DNA of 64,000 bases from Bacteroides intestinalis (GTDB taxonomy: Bacteria > Bacteroidota > Bacteroidia > Bacteroidales > Bacteroidaceae). This document shows positions 25,807 to 34,512 of this stretch, one piece after another. The notes beneath the pieces are model-generated. The model saw nothing but the letters and a program-made list of their open reading frames with translations. It was not told the origin of the DNA and ran no database searches. The stretch is from contig NZ_QRZF01000009.1 in NCBI RefSeq assembly GCF_003464595.1, forward strand, positions 159,961-223,960, read 5' to 3'. A program made the translations under genes and the position numbers. Numbering within the stretch: position 1 is the stretch's first letter; each line of letters starts with the position of its first letter.

Positions 25807-26718
25807 GTGGCAAGAGGAAAAATAGTAGCACGGGCCCGCACTCAATATACGGACTACACAGTAAATGAACCAATGGAACTTATGGAGTTTCTGGCAGCCA
25901 AGATGCCGGACGCCAGTCGCACCAAACTAAAATCATTACTCAGCAAACGAGTGGTGTTTGTAGACAGTGTGATAACTACTCAATACAATTTTCCGCTAAA
26001 ACCGGGCATGAAAGTACAGATTAGCCGTGATAAAGGTAAAAAGGAGTTTCATAACAACTTGCTGAAGATTGTATATGAAGATGCATATATCATAGTGGTG
26101 GAAAAGATGCAAGGTTTACTGTCAGTCAGCAGTGAACGCCAGAAGGAACGTACAGCCTATCATATTCTAAATGAATATGTGCAACGCTCCAACGGACGCG
26201 GTAGCAACGTTTATATTGTCCACCGCCTCGATCGTGATACTTCCGGATTAATGATGTTTGCAAAAGATGAAAAAACACAGCGCACGCTGCGTGATAATTG
26301 GCATGAGATTGTAACCGACCGCCGCTATATAGCTGTAGTTGCGGGAGAGATGGAGAAGAATGCCGGTTGTATAATATCCTGGCTAACGGATCGCACCCTT
26401 TATGTATATTCCAGTCCGACAGATGACGGAGGACAAAAGTCAATTACACATTATCGCACCATTAAGCGTGCCAATGGTTATTCTCTTGTGGAACTAAACC
26501 TTGAAACCGGACGTAAAAACCAAATCCGGGTACACATGCAAGACTTAGGACATCCTATTGTTGGAGACGGGCGTTACGGACTCGAAGAGGTAAATCCTAT
26601 CGGACGCCTGGCGCTACATGCCTTCAAATTGTGCTTCTATCACCCGGTTACAGGAGAACTGATGCAGTTTGAAACTCCTTATCCGAATGATTTTAAAAAG
26701 TTGTTTCTGAAGAAATAA
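25807..26718 (+). CDS. RluA-family 23S rRNA/tRNA pseudouridine synthase with S4 domain
   Basis: It isomerises uridine to pseudouridine in RNA. The first 80 residues form an S4 RNA-binding domain (RTKLKSLLSKRVVFVD). The catalytic domain carries VHRLDRDTSGLMMF with catalytic Asp142, and LNLETGRKNQIRVHMQDLGHPIVGD. It could be RluD- or RluA-like; the exact site cannot be read. The GTG start has the same GTGGCAAGA beginning as rlmD. The 39-nt gap to rlmD contains short TAATCACT direct repeats, and the two probably form an rRNA-modification operon. Confidence 0.9.
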   Translation: MARGKIVARARTQYTDYTVNEPMELMEFLAAKMPDASRTKLKSLLSKRVVFVDSVITTQYNFPLKPGMKVQISRDKGKKEFHNNLLKIVYEDAYIIVVEKMQGLLSVSSERQKERTAYHILNEYVQRSNGRGSNVYIVHRLDRDTSGLMMFAKDEKTQRTLRDNWHEIVTDRRYIAVVAGEMEKNAGCIISWLTDRTLYVYSSPTDDGGQKSITHYRTIKRANGYSLVELNLETGRKNQIRVHMQDLGHPIVGDGRYGLEEVNPIGRLALHAFKLCFYHPVTGELMQFETPYPNDFKKLFLKK

Positions 26719-26727
26719 GAAAGCATA

Positions 26728-26769
26728 TAATAAAATAGGCCGCTTTTATAAAGTGGCCTATTTTATTAT
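26728..26769. terminator. Bidirectional terminator
   Basis: TAATAAAATAGGCCGCTTT pairs with AAAGTGGCCTATTTTATTA (one G-U) between convergent genes. Confidence 0.9.
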
Positions 26770-26785
26770 ATATTTTCTAATCTTT

Positions 26786-27193
26786 TTATTCCATTCCCAG
26801 TATAAAATTAAATCCCCGAGAATCACTCGTCAAGAAGAATGTACCTCTCAACTGATTTCCTGTTACTCTAACATCATCCATATAAGATACACCTGCCCTA
26901 CCATAATCTAATATTAGATTATTATTGTAATCATCCTCCCACAGCCATTTAAAACGAAAATTATCATAAGGAGCTCCATCAGATGAATAGTACTGGTATT
27001 CTTCACCAAATCCATCTCCCCAAAAAGTAAATGTACTGAAAATAGGTTCACCATTCTCAGCATACATACCTACATCTCCTGTCCATGCCCGTCCTATGAT
27101 TACTGACTCTATACTATACTGATCATCATCTTCGCATGATGTCAGGCTCAGGGCAAACACCCATACAAATATAAAATATAGATATTTTTTCAT
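26786..27193 (-). CDS. Small lipoprotein, lipocalin-like layout (paralogue B)
   Basis: The signal ends in a lipobox, LSLTSC, with Cys20 as the lipidation site followed by acidic EDDD, which favours surface export in Bacteroides. The mature part of about 115 residues is strand-rich, with F.W.W.DD and a V.V....L.GTF.L pattern shared with the gene upstream. The two are probably paralogues from a local duplication and are co-transcribed (13-nt gap). Function is unknown. Confidence 0.8.
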   Translation of the reverse strand: MKKYLYFIFVWVFALSLTSCEDDDQYSIESVIIGRAWTGDVGMYAENGEPIFSTFTFWGDGFGEEYQYYSSDGAPYDNFRFKWLWEDDYNNNLILDYGRAGVSYMDDVRVTGNQLRGTFFLTSDSRGFNFILGME

Positions 27194-27206
27194 CTCGCTT
27201 ATTTAT

Positions 27207-27626
27207 TTAGTTTTTCGTATAATTGGAGTCTGTCATCATCAGCACCTTTCCGTCCAGCTTACCGCTAAGGTAATGATCACGTACCCATACATTCTCAAAG
27301 TACTTTACTTTTCCATCTGAAAAAGTGAGTCTTAAAGCTTCCTTGCTATCATCTGTCCAACGCCAGGAGAATTCTCTGTCGACAGTAGTTTTCCCACCGG
27401 TATCATAGGTGGTTGTAAGTTCCTGCCCTTTATTATTATCTTTAAAGAATCTGAGTTGATAAGTACATGTTAAACCCTCATCCGTCTCATATTCATCTAT
27501 CCAGGTTCTGTCACATAGCTTTTTGTCACTATTCTCCATCGTGTAATATACATCATCCCCGCAAGACAATAAACCAACAGCAAAGACGCATAGCAATAAT
27601 ATTTTTACGCAATTCAAAGTTTTCAT
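27207..27626 (-). CDS. Small lipoprotein, lipocalin-like layout (paralogue A)
   Basis: Starting at the second Met gives a normal lipoprotein signal (MKTLNCVKILLLCVFAVGLLSC). The mature domain of about 117 residues has a Trp near the start (DRTWIDEY), an EFSWRWTDD motif and a final VWVRDHYLSGKLDGKVLMM strand. This order matches the downstream gene. The frame could also start 9 nt earlier. It has its own promoter 30 nt upstream. Function is unknown. Confidence 0.8.
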   Translation of the reverse strand: MKTLNCVKILLLCVFAVGLLSCGDDVYYTMENSDKKLCDRTWIDEYETDEGLTCTYQLRFFKDNNKGQELTTTYDTGGKTTVDREFSWRWTDDSKEALRLTFSDGKVKYFENVWVRDHYLSGKLDGKVLMMTDSNYTKN

Positions 27627-27655
27627 AATTATCAAGTTTAGTTAATACCTGTGGA

Positions 27656-27663
27656 CAAAAATA
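27656..27663 (-). promoter_or_regulatory. -7 box of the lipoprotein pair
   Basis: TATTTTTG on the minus strand lies 29 nt before the ATG. Confidence 0.55.
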
Positions 27664-27683
27664 CGAAAAGATATCGAAATGTT

Positions 27684-28826
27684 TTAATATTTCGCCTGAT
27701 ATTTCTTATAGAAGGTCAGAAACAGAATAAAACCGACCATGGCGAAAGGAACTCCTGCCAGTGCCGGATAACGATAACCGCCACTGATAGCAAGCCCACC
27801 AACATACGCACCGATTGCATTTCCCAAGTTAAATGCCACTTGCACACAAGCCGCTCCCAGCATCTCTCCACCTTTTGCCACACGGATAATCAACACTTGT
27901 TCCGGACTGGAAACCGCGAACAAACCGGCAGTACAAAGGCACATCAATAATGCTGATAACCACGGATAAGGAGACAAGAAGAATATCAATAACAGTACGA
28001 CACAAATCATAGCCTGCACAGTAGTACCTACTTTTCCGGGAGTATACCGGTCAGAAAGACGCCCACTCACCAGATTACCCACCACCATACCAAAACCGGC
28101 CAATACCATCAATCCGGTAATGCTTTCGGCACTGAAACCGGATACATTCGTCAATAACGGGTTAATATAACTGTACCAACAAAAAACTCCGCCATTGCCC
28201 AGTGCCGTTGCCCCTAAAATGAGCCAGGGAGCCGGGGTTTTAAGAAAACGGAACTGTCCTTTGAAACCAGTATCCTTCAGCCCTTCCACATGGGGTACCC
28301 AACGCCAGATATAATAAAGGATAATCACTCCCCAACAACCCACCAGCAAGAATGTTACCCGCCATGAGATAGCATTACTCAATGATGTTCCCAATGGAAC
28401 TCCAAAAAGATTGGCTATAGTCATTCCGGCAATCATGATAGACACGGCCTCAGAACCCTTACCCTTATCAGCCAATTTTTCGGCAACAATAGAAGCTACA
28501 CCGAAATAAGCCCCATGAGGAAGTCCGGAAATAAAACGAGCCAGTAATAATACCCAATAATTAGGCGCCATTGCTGCACAGATATTCCCTACCATTATCA
28601 GAGTCACCAACGCCAACAAAATATGTTTCAGTGGATGTTTACGGGCCAAGATCAGAGTGGGTGCCCCGACACATACTCCCAAAGCATATGCAGAAATAAA
28701 ATGCCCTGCCACAGGAATACTAACGCCCAAATCTTTAGCCACATCGGGCAGAATACCCATCATGACAAACTCGGCAATCCCTAATCCCAAGGTACCGAAC
28801 GCTAATGCAATAAGACTCTTCTTCAT
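27684..28826 (-). CDS. MFS transporter, AraJ/sugar-efflux type
   Basis: This 12-helix inner-membrane exporter of the DHA1 group resembles AraJ and the SotB/YdhP arabinose and drug effluxers. The MGILPDVAKDLGVSIPVAGHFISAYALGVCVGAP opening is marked by GILPDVAKDLGVS and the helix 2-3 loop ARKHPLKH. Proline- and glycine-rich helix 5 (FGVPLGTSLSNAISWRVTF) is the drug/H+ antiporter motif C region. The length of 380 aa fits. The substrate cannot be inferred. It has a good -7 box. Confidence 0.88.
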   Translation of the reverse strand: MKKSLIALAFGTLGLGIAEFVMMGILPDVAKDLGVSIPVAGHFISAYALGVCVGAPTLILARKHPLKHILLALVTLIMVGNICAAMAPNYWVLLLARFISGLPHGAYFGVASIVAEKLADKGKGSEAVSIMIAGMTIANLFGVPLGTSLSNAISWRVTFLLVGCWGVIILYYIWRWVPHVEGLKDTGFKGQFRFLKTPAPWLILGATALGNGGVFCWYSYINPLLTNVSGFSAESITGLMVLAGFGMVVGNLVSGRLSDRYTPGKVGTTVQAMICVVLLLIFFLSPYPWLSALLMCLCTAGLFAVSSPEQVLIIRVAKGGEMLGAACVQVAFNLGNAIGAYVGGLAISGGYRYPALAGVPFAMVGFILFLTFYKKYQAKY

Positions 28827-28867
28827 ACCTATTTTACCTACAAAAAACTAATCTTTTTACCGGGGTG

Positions 28868-28875
28868 CAAAGGTA
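28868..28875 (-). promoter_or_regulatory. -7 box of the MFS gene
   Basis: TACCTTTG on the minus strand lies 41 nt before the ATG. Confidence 0.65.
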
Positions 28876-28946
28876 GTGTTTTTTTTATTCCAATAATAAA
28901 CTATTCATGTCTTCATTTTGTTTTTATATATAAACAGAACAGTAAT

Positions 28947-29486
28947 ATGAAAACAATTATTATAAGTCTATTTATGGCAATAACAGCAATAGCTGCCCAT
29001 GCACAGCAGAAAAGTTTTTATGACTTCACAGTCAAGACGATTGATGGAGAAGATTTATCACTTTCCACCTTTAAGGGAAAGAAAGTACTGGTAGTTAACG
29101 TAGCATCCAAATGTGGCTTCACTCAGCAATATGCCAAGCTTGAAGAGCTATATAAAAAATACGGAAAAGACAATTTTGTAATAATAGGCTTTCCTGCCAA
29201 TAATTTCCTGAGCCAAGAGCCAGGCAGTAATGAGGAAATCAAAGAATTCTGCACATTGAACTACGGAGTTACCTTCCCAATGATGGCAAAAATCTCTGTT
29301 AAAGGGAAAGACATTGCTCCTCTTTATAAATGGCTTACCGAAAAAAGCGAAAACGGTGTGGAAAATGCAAAAGTTGGCTGGAATTTCCATAAATTCCTGA
29401 TAGATGAGAATGGAAAGTGGATAGCCTCCTATGGCTCGGCAACTGATCCGCTATCGGAGAAGATAACAGAATGGATTGAGAAATAG
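28947..29486 (+). CDS. Glutathione-peroxidase-family thiol peroxidase, exported
   Basis: It reduces peroxides with a catalytic Cys56 (NVASKCGFTQQY), Gln90 (FPANNFLSQEPG) and the Trp of WNFHKF. It has Cys, not selenocysteine, so the electron donor is more likely thioredoxin than glutathione. A signal peptide (cleavage near AHAQ, residue 20) places it in the periplasm, which is unusual compared with cytoplasmic GPx. It is monocistronic with a terminator 10 nt downstream. Confidence 0.93.
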   Translation: MKTIIISLFMAITAIAAHAQQKSFYDFTVKTIDGEDLSLSTFKGKKVLVVNVASKCGFTQQYAKLEELYKKYGKDNFVIIGFPANNFLSQEPGSNEEIKEFCTLNYGVTFPMMAKISVKGKDIAPLYKWLTEKSENGVENAKVGWNFHKFLIDENGKWIASYGSATDPLSEKITEWIEK

Positions 29487-29494
29487 AACATAAC

Positions 29495-29530
29495 AAGCCC
29501 CGAAATTTATCATTAGTTTCGGGGTTTATT
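29495..29530 (+). terminator. Terminator of the peroxidase gene
   Basis: CCCCGAAA pairs with TTTCGGGG around an 11-nt loop, followed by TTTATTAT. Confidence 0.85.
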
Positions 29531-29537
29531 ATATCTT

Positions 29538-29633
29538 TCATTTTCGGAATCCGGAGAAAAAGTTATCTATCCAACGAACCAGATAGACTATAATAACTCC
29601 AGCTATGACCATTGCAATGATACGACCTAACAT
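29538..29633 (-). CDS. 31-residue single-pass membrane protein
   Basis: This tiny gene encodes a peptide of 31 residues. One hydrophobic helix (residues 2-19, MLGRIIAMVIAGVIIVYLVR) is followed by an amphipathic tail (WIDNFFSGFRK) with a positive C-terminus. It has its own TATCTTTG promoter 29 nt upstream, a purine-rich leader and a clean stop just after the terminator of the opposite gene. The composition (one Trp, no internal charge) is that of a real small membrane protein rather than noise. Family and function are unknown. Confidence 0.65.
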   Translation of the reverse strand: MLGRIIAMVIAGVIIVYLVRWIDNFFSGFRK

Positions 29634-29662
29634 ATTCTTGTAGCTTTAAATATTTTAGTAGG

Positions 29663-29670
29663 CAAAGATA
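29663..29670 (-). promoter_or_regulatory. -7 box of the 31-residue gene
   Basis: TATCTTTG on the minus strand, with a TTTT-type -33 candidate upstream. Confidence 0.6.
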
Positions 29671-29724
29671 GCTAAGATATATAAAACAGCATAGACTATT
29701 ACGTAAAAATCATGTTTGCAACAG

Positions 29725-29801
29725 GGCTACACCCTTTCACCCGAATGGTGTAGCCTTGAGCACAAAAGGGTGTAGCCATCCGGAATAAAGGGTGTAGCCA
29801 T
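29725..29801. repeat. 22-nt periodic array, GGTGTAGCC type
   Basis: GGTGTAGCC occurs at 29747, 29769 and 29791, exactly 22 nt apart. Its reverse complement GGCTACACC sits 22 nt earlier, at 29725. CACCC at 29738 is an inverted partial copy. The array lies in the 327-nt gap between the 31-residue gene and the OmpA gene. The rest of that gap is AT-rich, with no further ORF or clear promoter for ompA. Confidence 0.8.
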
Positions 29802-29960
29802 CCCAGACAACTGATTATGAGTAAATTATACGCCATCCAACAGAATTCTTTCTTATGAGCATTACGGCGCAAACAAAATCCTTTATTTTTTGTTATATAG
29901 TATAAATCTAACAAATAATAGTTAATTTCGCGAACTCAAAAAATTTAAAAACAAACGAAT

Positions 29961-31079
29961 ATGAAATCAAAAAGAAGTTTTATGCTCATGGCTCTATGCC
30001 TAAGCACTTTAGCCGGATTGGCACAAAATACTCAATCTTCCGGGCAAGTCACAGAAGAAAGTAAAACAACATTCAAACCTCATTGGTATATGCAGGTACA
30101 GGCAGGTGCTGCAGAAACTGTTGGTGAGGCCAGTTTTAAAGACTTGATCTCTCCTGCAGCAGCTCTTTCTGTCGGATACAAGTTTACTCCTCTATGGGGA
30201 ATACGTGCCGGTGCAAGTGGCTGGCAAGCAAAAGGTAAATGGGCGGCACTTGACGATTCCTATAAATTCAACTATCTGCAAGGAAACGTAGATGCCACAC
30301 TTGACCTGAGCAACCTGTTCTGCCACTATAATTCAAAACGTTTCTTCAACGCTTATATGTTCGTGGGAGTAGGTCTTGCCGGTGGATTCAACAATGACGA
30401 TGCTGTTGCACTGGACGCAGCAGGTTACCGCATGCAATATCTCTGGAGCGGCAAAAAAGTTTTTGTAGCCGGTCGTGGAGGATTGGGTACAAATTTGCGT
30501 CTGAGTAACCATGTATCTTTCAATCTTGAAGTGAATGCCAATGTCGTATCGGATAAATTCAACTCCAAGAAGGCTGACAATGCCGACTGGCAGCTTAATG
30601 CATTGGCCGGTTTTACATTCAAGTTCGGAAAGAGTGGCAAAAAGGCAAAACCTGTCGTTGCTTATACTCCGGAGGTCGTGGAAACAGTAGTAGAAGTTCA
30701 GCAAGAGACGAAACCAGTTTATGTTCCTGCACCAGTAGAGGAGAAAAAAGAGGAAGTGAAACCTTTGACTGAAAATATCTTCTTCAATATAAATTCTTCT
30801 GTTATACGTTCTTCTGAAGAAAGTAAAATAGCTGATCTGGTTGCATTCCTGCAAAAGAATGCAGATGTAAAAGTCTCTATTTGCGGATATGCAGACGCCG
30901 GAACCGGTACAACAGCCATTAACCTACGACTTTCCAAAGAACGTGCTTTAGCTGTTGAGAAGGCTTTGAAAGCAAAAGGTATCGCTGCCGACAGAATCAT
31001 GGTAGACTTTAAGGGAGACAAGGTTCAACCTTTCTCTAACAATAATGAAAATCGTGTAGCAATTTGTATTACTGAATAG
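29961..31079 (+). CDS. OmpA-family outer-membrane protein with peptidoglycan-binding domain
   Basis: A signal peptide (cleavage near GLAQ) leads an eight-strand-type beta barrel (about 35-230), a Pro/Glu/Val-rich hinge (about 235-265) and a C-terminal OmpA domain (about 270-372). That domain carries FNINSSVIRSSEESKI and the NLRLSKERALAVEKAL peptidoglycan-binding helix. It links the outer membrane to the cell wall. The length of 372 aa matches the major Bacteroides OmpA proteins. It is monocistronic, with a strong terminator. Confidence 0.92.
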   Translation: MKSKRSFMLMALCLSTLAGLAQNTQSSGQVTEESKTTFKPHWYMQVQAGAAETVGEASFKDLISPAAALSVGYKFTPLWGIRAGASGWQAKGKWAALDDSYKFNYLQGNVDATLDLSNLFCHYNSKRFFNAYMFVGVGLAGGFNNDDAVALDAAGYRMQYLWSGKKVFVAGRGGLGTNLRLSNHVSFNLEVNANVVSDKFNSKKADNADWQLNALAGFTFKFGKSGKKAKPVVAYTPEVVETVVEVQQETKPVYVPAPVEEKKEEVKPLTENIFFNINSSVIRSSEESKIADLVAFLQKNADVKVSICGYADAGTGTTAINLRLSKERALAVEKALKAKGIAADRIMVDFKGDKVQPFSNNNENRVAICITE

Positions 31080-31109
31080 TAATCAGATAAGGTCTGATAT
31101 AAAAGAAAT

Positions 31110-31160
31110 AGAGCTGTACTGTATAATCCTGCCTTTAGGATACAGTACAGCTCTTTTTTA
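31110..31160 (+). terminator. Terminator of the ompA-like gene
   Basis: AGAGCTGTACTGTA pairs with TACAGTACAGCTCT, followed by TTTTTTA. Confidence 0.9.
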
Positions 31161-31180
31161 TGCTCAATTTCGAGATAAGC

Positions 31181-34100
31181 CTACATGAAGATCAACTGCT
31201 TCTTAAGCAAATCTACAATATCACTCTGCAATTTCTGTGCATTGATAGGTTTAGAAGTGTACGCATCGAAACCACTATTCAGGATGCGTTCCTCATCTTC
31301 TGCATAGACATAAGCCGTTACTGCCATGATAGGAATTGTCGGCGATATTTCACGTATGATCTGTGTAGCCTCGTAGCCCGTTTTTTTAGGCATATTGATA
31401 TCCATCAATATCAAATGAGGATTGTATTTCTTAAATAATTCTACCGCCTCTTCCCCATCCCAAGCATGAAGAATATTATATTTACGTTTCAGAATAGATT
31501 CAAATAACAAGAAATTGCTTTCATTATCTTCAGCTATTAAAACGGTGAGCTTCTCTACTTTACTCAACCGATGTTCTTTCTGTTCTCTCGTCGACTTGAG
31601 TTCCACAGAATGATAAGGAAGAGTAAACCAGAAAGTAGAACCCTTGCCAGGTTCCGATTCAACGCCTACGCTACCGCCCAAATTCTCGACAACACTCTGG
31701 CAGATAGACAGTCCCAATCCTGTACCTTGAGAAAAAGAATCGAGTTTCACAAAACGACCAAAAACAGTATCTTTCTTATCCTCTTCAATTCCACATCCCG
31801 TATCCGTAACATAAAAATAAAGGAAATCAGTATCCTTCAGTCGATAACCGAAAGTGATGCTTCCACTATAAGTAAACTTCATAGCATTATTAAGCATATT
31901 CGTCATAACCTGTGTCAGCCTGTTCCTCTCGATATTTACAGTACAGTCCGGCATTTCCGGTATATATCGGATGGGGACAGCTTCATTCTTCTGACGAAGT
32001 TGGGCAGATTCTTCTATCTCCTTAAACAATGCATTCAGATCTAAATCGGAAAATACAAATTCCAGTGTTCCGGACTCAATCTTAGAAAGTTCTAAAATAT
32101 CTCCGACCAGTTGTAGCAATAGCGTATTATTATTCTCAATAATATTGATATATTCTTCTTTTTCTTCCGGCTCTTCCGCATCTGCCAAAATACTGGAGAA
32201 GCCGACAATAGCATTGAGTGGAGTACGTATTTCATGACTCATATTGGCCAGAAAAGCAGACTTCAGACGATTTGATTCTTCAGCTTTCTCTTTTGCCGTA
32301 ATCAGATCTTCTTCCATTTTCTTTCGTCCGGTTATCACGAGAGAAGAACCTACCAAAGTTATCGGATTACCTTTTTCATCCCTCTTATCCACAGTGGCCT
32401 GAGCCTCAACCCATTCATAACGCGATATTCCATTCTTACGAACTATCACGCGATATTCTTCTCTGATCTTAGAAACATTACCTTCCGTCAACTCCTTATA
32501 AGCCCTCTTTACCCGCTCTCTGTCTTCCTTGCAAATTTTGGCAAAATATTGATAATCGGGTACGGAAAGTTGTTCCTCGTTCATCATGCTATCATCATGG
32601 CTAAGCTCTACCGGACGGTTTACGTCACAAAGCATAGTACCTTTCTCCAAATCCCATTTCCAGGGAACGATATTAGCCACGTCCAGCGACATTGATAATT
32701 TATGATTAGCAGATCGTAACATCTGTTGTGTCTCGGCTAACTCGGTATTATCCACACAGAATACATCAATGTATCCCTTATGCTTAGAGGGAGTCAGAAT
32801 TACATTGAAGTAATTGCCTATATTTTCGTAATAGTATTGGTATGAAAGCTCCTTCTGAGTAGAGTTGACCATACTATAGAGGTGACACATCCTTTCAAAG
32901 CCTTTCGGATCTGCTTCACTCCCTCTTTTACCAATCACCTCCCCCATAGACTTGAAATATTTTTCGAAACGGGGATTTGCTTCCACTGTGATGTAGTCTA
33001 CAATCTTTCCGGCAGAATCATAAACCAGCTGTTGCTTCAAATAAACGATGGGCATATTCTCAAACAAACTGTGATAGCTGGTCATCAGCTTTATCTGTTC
33101 GGCTTGCTTTCTTCTGCTCTTATACAACCACCACAACCACATCCACATAAATAAAATCAGAATTGTGGTAATTCCCAAAATGACACTATATTTGTGTTGC
33201 TCCCAGAAAGAAGGAGGCATCATATAAAAAACAGAATTGGGAGGGCACAACTTAGGTGATAATCCGGCTTCTGTAAGATCGTAATAGTTGAACATAGGAG
33301 CGGGAGTCCCACAATTCACCATATGAACACCTTTCACGTTATTATCAGCTAAAACGCCGGCAGTTATTTCTGTAATGTTCCTTCCGATTGTCTTCTCATC
33401 CAAAAAGTAACCACCTATCATACCATTCCGTTGCAATCCGGTATTGTCTAATGAAAAAATAGGTGAAGAAGAATAATAGCTGAGGATTCTGGAAATATTA
33501 TTGGTCAATACAGCATTCCCTTTTTGAGCATTTTCCTGATACCATGAGCAAAAGAGAACACCACTATTCTCCTCTGCATGGGCCAGTGAATCAGCCAATT
33601 CATCGGTAGTCATTTCACCGGCAACATAATCTTTTATTTCAAGCTCCGGAAAGTCTTTATTCACAATCTCTTTTAAATCCGAGCGAAATTGGGCACTTAT
33701 GTAACGGGCATCTGACAAGAAAATAAGTTCATCCATTTCAGGCATCAGATTCTGCATCAACAAAACAGTTTCTTTAAGATAGGCAGGCACATGAAACACG
33801 GTCAGCGACAGATTGCCTTGATAATCTGTCAAAGGTGTTCTCTCTTCCGCCGCAATGGCTCGCCTGTGCAAGTAGGCCTCTTGTGGACCTACATAATCCG
33901 TTTCGGTGCAGAGAATAACGGGAACATCTTTCCATTGCTTTTCTATACTCTCTTTCAGCAAGCCCCAGGAGGCACTACCCAAGAGGAGCAAGAGTTTCGG
34001 AGGATTGTCTGCATATTTTCCAAAGAGGTTTTCTTTGTATTCTGATAAATCTTCCGCATTTTGCAGATGCATAAATTGCCCACCCATGTGTTCCACATCC

Positions 34101-34318
34101 ACTACATAAGGAGAGTTTTTATGTTGATAAGAATTATAAATGGGGATAATAAAATCGTTACTCCAACGGGAAGATCCACTGTATGCATTGAGAATCAATA
34201 TCCTATCTTCATTTCCGGGTTTAAATGCTGAGGAGACTTCGCCAAATACATTAACAGCATTCGAAAGAAAAACAACTAATATAATAAACACTCTGATTAT
34301 TATTTGCAAATATTTCAT
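31181..34318 (-). CDS. Hybrid sensor histidine kinase with periplasmic binding-protein-like domain
   Basis: After a signal/anchor helix comes a 330-residue extracytoplasmic region with an ABC-substrate-binding-like pattern (ILILNAYSGSSRWSNDF, LLLLLGSASWGLL). A membrane helix (about 377-397) follows, then PAS domains (about 420-640), HisKA with His695 (NMSHEIRTPLNAIVGF), HATPase (DTGCGIEEDKK, GTGLGLSI) and a receiver domain with Asp973 (LILMDINMPKK). It has no HTH output domain, so the signal must pass to another protein. Ligand and target are unknown. It is monocistronic and 1045 residues long. Confidence 0.9.
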   Translation of the reverse strand: MKYLQIIIRVFIILVVFLSNAVNVFGEVSSAFKPGNEDRILILNAYSGSSRWSNDFIIPIYNSYQHKNSPYVVDVEHMGGQFMHLQNAEDLSEYKENLFGKYADNPPKLLLLLGSASWGLLKESIEKQWKDVPVILCTETDYVGPQEAYLHRRAIAAEERTPLTDYQGNLSLTVFHVPAYLKETVLLMQNLMPEMDELIFLSDARYISAQFRSDLKEIVNKDFPELEIKDYVAGEMTTDELADSLAHAEENSGVLFCSWYQENAQKGNAVLTNNISRILSYYSSSPIFSLDNTGLQRNGMIGGYFLDEKTIGRNITEITAGVLADNNVKGVHMVNCGTPAPMFNYYDLTEAGLSPKLCPPNSVFYMMPPSFWEQHKYSVILGITTILILFMWMWLWWLYKSRRKQAEQIKLMTSYHSLFENMPIVYLKQQLVYDSAGKIVDYITVEANPRFEKYFKSMGEVIGKRGSEADPKGFERMCHLYSMVNSTQKELSYQYYYENIGNYFNVILTPSKHKGYIDVFCVDNTELAETQQMLRSANHKLSMSLDVANIVPWKWDLEKGTMLCDVNRPVELSHDDSMMNEEQLSVPDYQYFAKICKEDRERVKRAYKELTEGNVSKIREEYRVIVRKNGISRYEWVEAQATVDKRDEKGNPITLVGSSLVITGRKKMEEDLITAKEKAEESNRLKSAFLANMSHEIRTPLNAIVGFSSILADAEEPEEKEEYINIIENNNTLLLQLVGDILELSKIESGTLEFVFSDLDLNALFKEIEESAQLRQKNEAVPIRYIPEMPDCTVNIERNRLTQVMTNMLNNAMKFTYSGSITFGYRLKDTDFLYFYVTDTGCGIEEDKKDTVFGRFVKLDSFSQGTGLGLSICQSVVENLGGSVGVESEPGKGSTFWFTLPYHSVELKSTREQKEHRLSKVEKLTVLIAEDNESNFLLFESILKRKYNILHAWDGEEAVELFKKYNPHLILMDINMPKKTGYEATQIIREISPTIPIMAVTAYVYAEDEERILNSGFDAYTSKPINAQKLQSDIVDLLKKQLIFM

Positions 34319-34401
34319 CGAAATTACAGTTTAGTCTACAAGTGTATCCATTCTTTACCACACAAGGAACAAAAGGCCTACATCATAGAGAAATTAGATT
34401 G

Positions 34402-34409
34402 CAAAACTA
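34402..34409 (-). promoter_or_regulatory. -7 box of the hybrid kinase
   Basis: TAGTTTTG on the minus strand, 83 nt before the ATG. Confidence 0.5.
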
Positions 34410-34483
34410 ATTAAAAATCAGAGAATTCCCAGTTTTTAGTAAAGAGATTTTTAAAGAGAATTGCGTATCTTCCATATTCTACG

Positions 34484-34491
34484 TACTTTTG
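34484..34491 (+). promoter_or_regulatory. -7 box of sbcDC
   Basis: TACTTTTG lies 21 nt before the ATG at 34513. It overlaps the upstream TTG at 34489, which rules that codon out as a start. Confidence 0.6.
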
Positions 34492-34512
34492 AGAGCAGAA
34501 AACAGTAAAATC

